From positions 1 through 9,931 of the forward strand of contig JALQTF010000024.1 of NCBI GenBank assembly GCA_023264085.1: DNA of 9,931 nt, in the 5' to 3' direction. This DNA comes from Acholeplasmataceae bacterium (lineage in GTDB: Bacteria; Bacillota_I; Bacilli_A; Acholeplasmatales; Acholeplasmataceae). Numbering within the stretch: the first letter of the stretch is position 1; every line of letters begins with the position of its first letter. The position numbers and the translations under genes were made by a program. A model generated the notes under the pieces. The model worked only from the letters and a program-made list of their open reading frames with translations, made no database searches and was not told the DNA's origin. Shown here piece by piece: positions 1 to 4,991 of this stretch.

Positions 1-1146
1 CAACGTTATTGGGGAGAACCATTTCCAGTTGTATTTGACGAAAATGACACCATTATTTTATTAGAAGATGAAGAACTTCCACTTACACTTCCAATCATGG
101 ATAATATTGCGCCAAGTGGAACAGGCGAAAGTCCACTTGTGCATGCTAAAGATTGGGTCAATACAACATATCAAGGTAAAAAAGTAAGACGAGATACAAA
201 TACAATGCCACAGCTTGCTGGAAGCTCATGGTATTTTATTGGGTATCTTCTAAAAGGACCATTAGGCATGGTGCCATTAGATTCAAGTGAAGCTAAACAT
301 ATTTTAGATTACTATTTACCTGTAGATTTATATATTGGTGGAACAGAACATGCTGTGGGACATTTATTGTACGCACGATTTTGGACAAAATTTTTATATG
401 ACTTAGGATATGTTTCTGTTAAAGAACCATTTATGAAACTTTTTAATCAAGGGATGATTTTAGGTGAGGATCACTCAAAAATGAGTAAATCACTAGGGAA
501 CACGGTCAATCCTGATGATGTGATTGAAACCTATGGTGCGGATGCACTACGTTTATTTGAAATGTTTTTAGGACCTTTAGATGCAGATAAGCCATGGTCA
601 TCTGAAGGTTTAAACGGTGCAAAGAAGTTTTTAGATCGAGTGTATCGTATGTTTGAGTTTATTGTCTCAGAAGATCAAGAAAATTTAGACATGATATATC
701 ACCAAACAGTGAAAAAAGTAACAGAAGATTATGAAAAACTTGCCTTTAACACTGCCATTAGTCAAATGATGATTTTTGTCAATGAAGTGTATAAACATCA
801 AAAAATTGGAAGAAATCAAGCAAGAAATTTCTTAAAATGTTTAAATCCAATCTGTCCACATATTACAGAAGAACTCAATGAATCTGTGCTAAAATTTAAT
901 GAACCTCTCATGTATTCAGATTTTCCTTTGTATGATGAAGCAAAAACAATATCAACTATAGTAGAAGTAGTCATTCAAGTCAATGGTAAAGTGAGAGCTA
1001 AACTTCAACTTCCGAGAGATATGGAAAAAGAGACATTAGAAACATTGGCAAAAGAGGATATCAATGTATTGAAACATTTAGAAGGTCTTCAAATATTTAA
1101 GATCATCGTGATACCAAACAAACTTGTTAATATTGTTGCAAAATAG
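1..1146 (+). CDS. leuS: Leucyl-tRNA synthetase, C-terminal part (5' truncated by window edge)
   Basis: Cytosolic class I aminoacyl-tRNA synthetase that charges tRNA-Leu with leucine. The frame is open from base 1, giving 381 codons, against about 800 for bacterial LeuRS. The HIGH motif and most of the editing domain therefore lie upstream of the window. The visible part opens with RYWGEPFPV, then has SGTGESP, TNTMPQ, LPVDLYIGG and EHAVGHLLYARFW. The KMSKS ATP-binding loop is intact at codons 160-164 (bases 478-492). An anticodon-binding helical domain follows (VKKVTEDYEKLAFNTAIS, PHITEEL). The small C-terminal domain has QVNGKVRAKL and ends KLVNIVAK. All this matches my memory of Bacillus LeuRS nearly block for block. 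The usual Trp after HI(A/T)EEL is Asn here, and the following segment is a few residues short. The TAG stop sits inside the terminator hairpin. Confidence 0.97.
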   Translation, partial: QRYWGEPFPVVFDENDTIILLEDEELPLTLPIMDNIAPSGTGESPLVHAKDWVNTTYQGKKVRRDTNTMPQLAGSSWYFIGYLLKGPLGMVPLDSSEAKHILDYYLPVDLYIGGTEHAVGHLLYARFWTKFLYDLGYVSVKEPFMKLFNQGMILGEDHSKMSKSLGNTVNPDDVIETYGADALRLFEMFLGPLDADKPWSSEGLNGAKKFLDRVYRMFEFIVSEDQENLDMIYHQTVKKVTEDYEKLAFNTAISQMMIFVNEVYKHQKIGRNQARNFLKCLNPICPHITEELNESVLKFNEPLMYSDFPLYDEAKTISTIVEVVIQVNGKVRAKLQLPRDMEKETLETLAKEDINVLKHLEGLQIFKIIVIPNKLVNIVAK

Positions 1147-1170
1147 ACACCAAGTGTCTATTTTTTATTT
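1141..1170 (+). terminator. Rho-independent terminator of leuS
   Basis: A 10-bp perfect stem (1141-1150 with 1154-1163) closes a CAA loop and runs into a T-rich tail that continues to about 1172. The leuS stop TAG (1144-1146) is part of the 5' arm, so the hairpin begins in the last sense codon. It separates leuS from the sigma-factor module, whose promoter-like element starts at 1174. Confidence 0.88.
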
Positions 1171-1173
1171 TTA

Positions 1174-1201
1174 CCAATAAAAATACGGTTTTTATCGTAA
1201 T
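1174..1201 (+). promoter_or_regulatory. Putative ECF-type (autoregulated) promoter of the sigma/anti-sigma operon
   Basis: CCAATAAAA at 1174-1182 and CGTA at 1196-1199 are separated by 13 nt. Taking CCAATA as the -35 hexamer, the gap to CGTA is 16 nt, the geometry of Bacillus ECF promoters (an AAC-type -35, about 16 nt, then CGTA/CGTC). The same two words at the same distance occur at 2712-2737. No housekeeping promoter with acceptable spacing is visible here: the nearest TTTACC and TAATAT are 22 nt apart. Recognition by the sigma factor encoded just downstream is inference from position and repetition. Confidence 0.6.
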
Positions 1202-1220
1202 ATATATGTAAGGAAAAGAC

Positions 1221-1727
1221 ATGCCGACATATCAAGCTTTTATCTCATCCTTTCAAAAAGGTCAATTTAAAGATTTTGATCAGTTTTATCACTTGACGTC
1301 AAAACAAGTGTTTTTCACATTGAAAAAATATTTGAATGATAGCATGCTCATAGAAGATTTTATGCAAGATGTATATATGAAGTTTATTGATAAGATTCAT
1401 GATATTGATCATCACAAAAATGTAAAAAGTTATTTAACAACAATCGCTAGAAATTTAGCCATTGATTATTTAAGGAAACAAAAACATATCACATTAGACG
1501 AAATTGCTGTTTATCAAGCATTTGATACATCACAAATTGAAAAAGATTATTTATGGTTATTAAATCATTTAGACAACATTGAAAAAGAAATTGTCTATTT
1601 ACATGTGATTGAAGATATGAAATTTAAAGATATCGCTTTCATCTTAGATAAACCTGTTGGTACAGTATTATGGAAATATCAAGAAGCAAGAAAAAAAATG
1701 AAGGAGCTCATGAAAGATGAGATTTAA
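1221..1727 (+). CDS. ECF-type (sigma-70 family) RNA polymerase sigma factor
   Basis: Cytoplasmic transcription initiation factor of 168 residues, the usual ECF size, with only regions 2 and 4. Region 2 spans about residues 10-88. It has the core-binding segment IEDFMQDVYMKF at 44-55 and the -10 recognition helices VKSYLTTIARNLAIDYLRKQK at 68-88. Region 4 spans about 113-164, with a helix-turn-helix around KFKDIAFILDKPVGTVLWK (134-152) followed by a basic helix. There is no region 1.1 or 3 and no cysteine. The ATG has AAGGA at 1210-1214, 6 nt upstream. Its 3' end overlaps the next gene by 11 nt, implying translational coupling to the proposed anti-sigma factor. The ECF subgroup and stimulus cannot be told from the sequence. 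Most host-restricted mollicutes keep only one main sigma factor, so an ECF factor suits an Acholeplasma-like or freer-living lineage. Confidence 0.9.
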   Translation: MPTYQAFISSFQKGQFKDFDQFYHLTSKQVFFTLKKYLNDSMLIEDFMQDVYMKFIDKIHDIDHHKNVKSYLTTIARNLAIDYLRKQKHITLDEIAVYQAFDTSQIEKDYLWLLNHLDNIEKEIVYLHVIEDMKFKDIAFILDKPVGTVLWKYQEARKKMKELMKDEI

Positions 1728-2718
1728 AAAGAACATACGTTCCATGATTCAAAAAGCATCCATTCCGGATGTTTCATCAAAAATTCAATCTCAATTACCT
1801 TCTGTCAAAACAACACAGCATCCATTTTTAAATAGAATGAGGTCGCCATTCATTTTACAGTTTTCTGCGTTCTTAGTACTTTTATTAGGTGTTGCAATGT
1901 TTAGTTATCAACAATCTGAATCGCAAGTTTATGCATTTTCTGACTATGAGGAAGTTATGGGAGTATCTACTGGCGTGATGAGAACCTATTTTGAAGAATC
2001 TATCATTAATGATGAGCCGCTAACAGTGTCTATGAGTAGTTATGATGTCATTGATCAAGAAATTAAATTGATAGTTCAACACATTATTTTAGTCGAAAAA
2101 ATGGTGATGACGCAACTTAAAGTCATCGAAAGCAAACGATTGATTGAATCAAAAGAAATTTATGATGTTTCTATTGAAACAATTAATCAAGACATGATAA
2201 CCTATGAGTTAGAACTTGAAAAAAATTTTCAACAATATAAAAAAGATGTTTTTGCATTTGAAGGTCGCTTTGATGATATAGATATATCAGGATACACAAC
2301 TTTTGATAATACATCTCATCAACTGTATATGAGTGCACAAAAAATCAATAAAGAAGCGACCATTGAATATGATTCTGAGTCAAAAATTTTTAAAATAGAA
2401 TTTATGGAAGACGAAGTCAAAGTAAGAGCATTTGAGTATCAATTAACAAGAAACAATTTTGATATTCCAACATTGATGATCTCTTATGAGAATCAATCAA
2501 GAACCATCAATTTAACGTTGAATTATATCCCAATGATGATGAAAATTCATGCATCTTATGAAATCATAGAAGATGAAGATCAATACCTAGGAACGTTTTA
2601 CATGAGTTATCAAATGATGAATCGGATGATGCTTATCATTACGGGTGAGACAGAAGATCATCAAATATTTAATTATGAATTTAGTAGATTTCAAAGATTT
2701 GAAACGAATTTCCAATAA
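1717..2718 (+). CDS. Single-pass membrane protein, probable anti-sigma factor
   Basis: 333 residues with one clear membrane segment at about 44-64 (FILQFSAFLVLLLGVAMFSY). A basic cytoplasmic N-terminus of about 43 residues contains SIPDVSSKIQSQL. The extracytoplasmic part is about 270 residues. This is the usual anti-sigma topology, and the ATG at 1717 lies inside the sigma gene, with AAGGAG at 1701-1706. Function is inferred from that context; I recognise no family. The protein has no cysteine, so it is not a zinc-binding (HxxxCxxC) anti-sigma factor. The ectodomain has a charged helical stretch at about 110-180, then alternating beta-like sequence to the end. Methionines cluster at 273-305. 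The stop TAA (2716-2718) falls within the CCAATAAAA element of the next promoter. Alternative: a sigma-linked membrane protein with another role. Confidence 0.65.
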   Translation: MRFKKNIRSMIQKASIPDVSSKIQSQLPSVKTTQHPFLNRMRSPFILQFSAFLVLLLGVAMFSYQQSESQVYAFSDYEEVMGVSTGVMRTYFEESIINDEPLTVSMSSYDVIDQEIKLIVQHIILVEKMVMTQLKVIESKRLIESKEIYDVSIETINQDMITYELELEKNFQQYKKDVFAFEGRFDDIDISGYTTFDNTSHQLYMSAQKINKEATIEYDSESKIFKIEFMEDEVKVRAFEYQLTRNNFDIPTLMISYENQSRTINLTLNYIPMMMKIHASYEIIEDEDQYLGTFYMSYQMMNRMMLIITGETEDHQIFNYEFSRFQRFETNFQ

Positions 2719-2739
2719 AACGACAAAGATATACGTATT
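2712..2739 (+). promoter_or_regulatory. Second copy of the putative ECF promoter, before the secreted-protein gene
   Basis: CCAATAAAA (2712-2720), 13 nt, CGTA (2734-2737), then TTATA. Word content and spacing are the same as at 1174-1201. Downstream the two copies keep matching as CGTAnTATAnnTGTAA (2734-2749 against 1196-1211). The element overlaps the stop codon of the preceding gene. The best sigma-A-like pair (TTTCCA and TATTAT) is 21 nt apart, too far. Shared control by the neighbouring ECF sigma factor is inference. Confidence 0.6.
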
Positions 2740-2767
2740 ATAGGTGTAAAGCAAAGGAGGCTTTCAT

Positions 2768-3535
2768 ATGAGAAAAAAAATATTGGTAGCAATTGCTATT
2801 GTCGGAATAACATTATTTACAGTAGGGTTATTATCCCTAGATACTTCTGCAAGGGAAACAGAACTTTTTCTAGATCTTGCGATGGATATTGATGAACAAG
2901 AATATGATGATTCAACCTATCGTATGAGACATTTTAAAGGACATCAAGGGCCGTTACTGTTTATTGGACTGGGTGAGACTTTAAAAGAAGACATCATTGA
3001 ACAAGCAGCCTTCTATAACGTGACGGTAGAACAATATGTTCTTATTAAAACGGTTTCTACATATGATGATACATATCAATTTGATGACATGATTGCTTTG
3101 ATTACAAATGCCGTTGATGAAGTAGAGGCACAGGGATATGTAGATTCATGGAATCAAGTGCTTGTTGATGCTAGCGAATCCATTAAAGCAACTTTAGATG
3201 ATTTAAAAGATACCTATATGCCACTTGTGGAAGAAATTAGAGAAGCATACAAAGATGATGTTCAAGCTCTTATAAAAAATATCAAAGAAGCAGATGAAGC
3301 GTCTAAACAAGCTTATATTGATCAATTAGAAGCTTTAAAATTAGAGATTCAAGCTGAAATGAAAGTGATTCAAGATGCTTTTCTATTAGACTTAGAAGAA
3401 GAAAATATCGCTGTTGAAGGATTATATGGTCTATTTATTAACAGAACAAAAGATCGTTTTGAAGCAAGATTAGATATGCTTGAAAAAAGAAATCCAAGAC
3501 TATATGATCGTATTAAACATCATTTTAATAGATAA
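2768..3535 (+). CDS. Secreted or membrane-anchored helical protein of unknown function
   Basis: 255 residues; I do not recognise the family. The N-terminus MRKK plus a hydrophobic core (about 5-24) looks like a signal peptide, with possible cleavage after DTSA at residue 28; an uncleaved anchor is also possible. Residues 29-60 are acidic (AMDIDEQEYDD). A short more globular part (PLLFIGLGETL, VTVEQYVLIKTV) follows. From about 105 to 250 the sequence is almost wholly amphipathic helix rich in E, K, D, A and L (such as LEALKLEIQAEMKVIQDAF), likely helical hairpins or coiled coil. It ends in a basic tail, RIKHHFNR. It has no cysteine, so it is not a lipoprotein. The ATG has a strong AAAGGAGG at 2753-2760, 7 nt upstream. 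It sits 49 nt behind the probable anti-sigma gene with its own ECF-like promoter, so it is a candidate regulon member, perhaps an envelope-stress effector or sensor. Confidence 0.8.
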   Translation: MRKKILVAIAIVGITLFTVGLLSLDTSARETELFLDLAMDIDEQEYDDSTYRMRHFKGHQGPLLFIGLGETLKEDIIEQAAFYNVTVEQYVLIKTVSTYDDTYQFDDMIALITNAVDEVEAQGYVDSWNQVLVDASESIKATLDDLKDTYMPLVEEIREAYKDDVQALIKNIKEADEASKQAYIDQLEALKLEIQAEMKVIQDAFLLDLEEENIAVEGLYGLFINRTKDRFEARLDMLEKRNPRLYDRIKHHFNR

Positions 3536-3552
3536 GAGACATCATATAATAT

Positions 3553-3586
3553 AAAAAAAGATTCGATTATTTCGAATCTTTTTTTT
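3553..3586. terminator. Bidirectional terminator between convergent genes
   Basis: A near-perfect inverted repeat: a run of seven A and GATTCGA (3553-3566) pairs with TCGAATC and a run of T (3572-3586) around a 5-nt TTATT loop. The T run serves the plus-strand secreted-protein gene and the A run, read in reverse, serves the minus-strand methyltransferase gene. The minus-strand stop TAA (3567-3569) lies in the loop, so the final codons KKDSK are encoded by one arm. Confidence 0.9.
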
Positions 3587-4103
3587 GTATCCAAACAAGG
3601 ATTGGTGCGAGATCATGATGCAATGCTCTTGTTTCATAGATTTGATATTCTTTTTGATCTTTTAAGTATTCGTTGAATAACATATATTCTTTAAAGCCTT
3701 CTTCGTGTCCAATATAAGCCATGATGATGATTTGTGATCCTAATAGTATGTTATCATGTAATAATTTTAGTGTCTTTAAAGTTATCTCTTTCTTCGTTGT
3801 AATGGTTTTATCACCACCTGGCAAGTAACCGAGGTTAAACACGTACATATTGGCAAAGTCAACATACTTAGACACTTGTTCAAACGAATCGTGTATATAA
3901 TGGATGTTTTCATAATGTGCAAGTTTTTCTTTTGTATGATTTAAAGCACTTAATTGTATATCAAAAGTAAATACAAGGTTTGCTAAAGAGGCTAGAAATT
4001 CTGTATCATTTCCATTGCCACATGTCATATCAACAACAACATCATTTGGTTGAATCAGTGACTTGATGAGTGCATGATTTAAATGTAATAATGCCTTTTT
4101 CAT
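3567..4103 (-). CDS. mnmM: tRNA (mnm5s2U) methyltransferase, YtqB/MnmM family
   Basis: 178-residue Rossmann-fold SAM-dependent methyltransferase. The SAM-binding motif I is VVVDMTCGNGNDT (22-34), with an acidic motif II region at FTFDIQ. The family signature FNLGYLPGGDK is at 89-99, then MAYIGHEEG at 128-136. These are hallmarks of the old 'rRNA methylase' family (Pfam rRNA_methylase). Its Bacillus subtilis member YtqB was recently shown to be MnmM, which methylates 5-aminomethyl-2-thiouridine at tRNA wobble position 34 to give mnm5s2U. Length is close to the family norm of about 190. The ATG at 4103 is preceded by GAGGG (4107-4111 on the plus strand) at a rather short distance. It is transcribed alone, divergently from the polC operon, and ends in the shared terminator. 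Activity of this protein is inferred from the family. Confidence 0.87.
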   Translation of the reverse strand: MKKALLHLNHALIKSLIQPNDVVVDMTCGNGNDTEFLASLANLVFTFDIQLSALNHTKEKLAHYENIHYIHDSFEQVSKYVDFANMYVFNLGYLPGGDKTITTKKEITLKTLKLLHDNILLGSQIIIMAYIGHEEGFKEYMLFNEYLKDQKEYQIYETRALHHDLAPILVWIQKKDSK

Positions 4104-4155
4104 AGACCCTCATTTATAAAATCGCTTTATAAAAGTATTTAGATAATTCTTAAAA

Positions 4156-4164
4156 ATTATAGCA
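4156..4164 (-). promoter_or_regulatory. Extended -10 promoter for mnmM
   Basis: Read on the minus strand this is TGCTATAAT, a perfect TATAAT with the TGn extension. It would start transcription near 4149, giving a leader of roughly 45 nt before the mnmM ATG. No good -35 is visible at 16-18 nt (CTCAAA or similar), as is common for extended -10 promoters. Weaker TATAAA boxes lie nearer the gene (minus strand, 4126-4131 and 4113-4118). Confidence 0.6.
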
Positions 4165-4193
4165 CATTTGGACTCTTTTTTGAGTGCTTTTTA

Positions 4194-4202
4194 TGCTATA
4201 AT
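4194..4202 (+). promoter_or_regulatory. Extended -10 promoter for the DUF1189-polC operon
   Basis: TGCTATAAT, an extended -10 with a perfect TATAAT at 4197-4202. The expected start is near 4209, about 15 nt before the GTG at 4224. TTGGAC at 4168-4173 is 23 nt away, too far to be its -35. The 17-nt position holds only TCTTTT. It is the exact inverted copy of the box at 4156-4164. Confidence 0.65.
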
Positions 4203-4213
4203 ATTGACGTATT

Positions 4214-4218
4214 GGAGA
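4214..4218 (+). promoter_or_regulatory. Ribosome binding site that sets the start of the DUF1189-like gene
   Basis: GGAGA lies 5 nt before the GTG at 4224. The frame also allows a TTG at 4212, but that codon overlaps this site and lies only about 3 nt from the predicted transcript start. The GTG is therefore the better start. Confidence 0.7.
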
Positions 4219-4223
4219 AATTT

Positions 4224-4991
4224 GTGCTCAAACGATTCGTATCAAGTTTACGCCAACCAAAACAGTTGATTCAGTATTTAAATGACTCAAGAGGTGTCGT
4301 TTTTTTATATATGATGGTACTTTCTTTTGTTGTCTTTTTACCATCATTATTTATTTATCAATTTCAAGGGATCATTACTAACAATCAATATGAACTTTTT
4401 TATGAAGAAGTTGAACGTGAGATTTTTTCAAAAAACAACATATTAGCTAATGGCGAATTTACAATTAACGAATCAATTGATTTTACTTATGAAGTTTTCC
4501 GTATCTCAAACCAAAGATTTTTAAGTTATCATATTCAGATTACTTTGCTTGAAGCAGGAGCTTCGATACATATCTCAAATCAAGAAATTGCATTTTTTAG
4601 CTATGGCAATGACTTGTCCATTGATTTCAATGATTCTTCTATTCAAAACGTGTCCGCTTTTACAAGATATTTAGAAAATCTTATTGAATCAACATCAACG
4701 ATTTCATTTATTTATATTTTCTCGATGTTTTTATCTAACATATTTGACTATCTATTTGTGACGTTATTTTTAACATTATTAATGTCATTTTCACTATATA
4801 AATCACAATTACCCTTTAAGAAAAAGTTTAAGATTGGCTTATATCTCTCAAGTATTTATTTAGTATTTAATATGATCACAATTTTATTTAGCATACAATT
4901 TTTACAATTTTTTAGTCTCTTGATTACATATTTTTATTATGTATCATTTTATAAAACGTTAAAAGGAGGAACAACGCGTGGACAAATTTAA
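4224..4991 (+). CDS. DUF1189-like multi-pass membrane protein
   Basis: Membrane protein of 255 residues from the GTG start, resembling the DUF1189 family (function unknown, found in Firmicutes). The opening LKRFVSSLRQPKQLIQYL matches the family pattern of a short amphipathic start before the first membrane helix (about 24-46, VVFLYMMVLSFVVFLPSLFIY). A roughly 110-residue non-membrane domain follows, rich in polar and aromatic residues and probably outside the cell. Three or more hydrophobic segments then occupy about 160-192, 203-222 and 224-243. It overlaps polC by 14 nt and carries the polC ribosome site in its last codons, so the two are co-transcribed and probably translationally coupled. 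No role in replication follows from that alone. Family assignment rests on overall layout and N-terminal pattern, not on a catalytic motif. Confidence 0.7.
   Translation: MLKRFVSSLRQPKQLIQYLNDSRGVVFLYMMVLSFVVFLPSLFIYQFQGIITNNQYELFYEEVEREIFSKNNILANGEFTINESIDFTYEVFRISNQRFLSYHIQITLLEAGASIHISNQEIAFFSYGNDLSIDFNDSSIQNVSAFTRYLENLIESTSTISFIYIFSMFLSNIFDYLFVTLFLTLLMSFSLYKSQLPFKKKFKIGLYLSSIYLVFNMITILFSIQFLQFFSLLITYFYYVSFYKTLKGGTTRGQI

Noticed and set aside
1198..1203. A sigma-A promoter (TTTACC with TAATAT) before the sigma-factor gene.
   Set aside because: The spacer would be 22 nt; the ECF-type reading fits better and is repeated before the third gene.
4162..4202. Reading the inverted repeat and T tract between mnmM and the DUF1189-like gene as a terminator.
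   Set aside because: The repeat arms are TATAAT boxes, the loop is long (29 nt), the genes on either side diverge, and no U-run follows the second arm.
4212..4223. TTG at 4212 as the start of the DUF1189-like gene (four extra residues, MEKF).
   Set aside because: It overlaps the GGAGA ribosome site of the GTG at 4224 and lies about 3 nt after the predicted transcript start, leaving no room for its own site.
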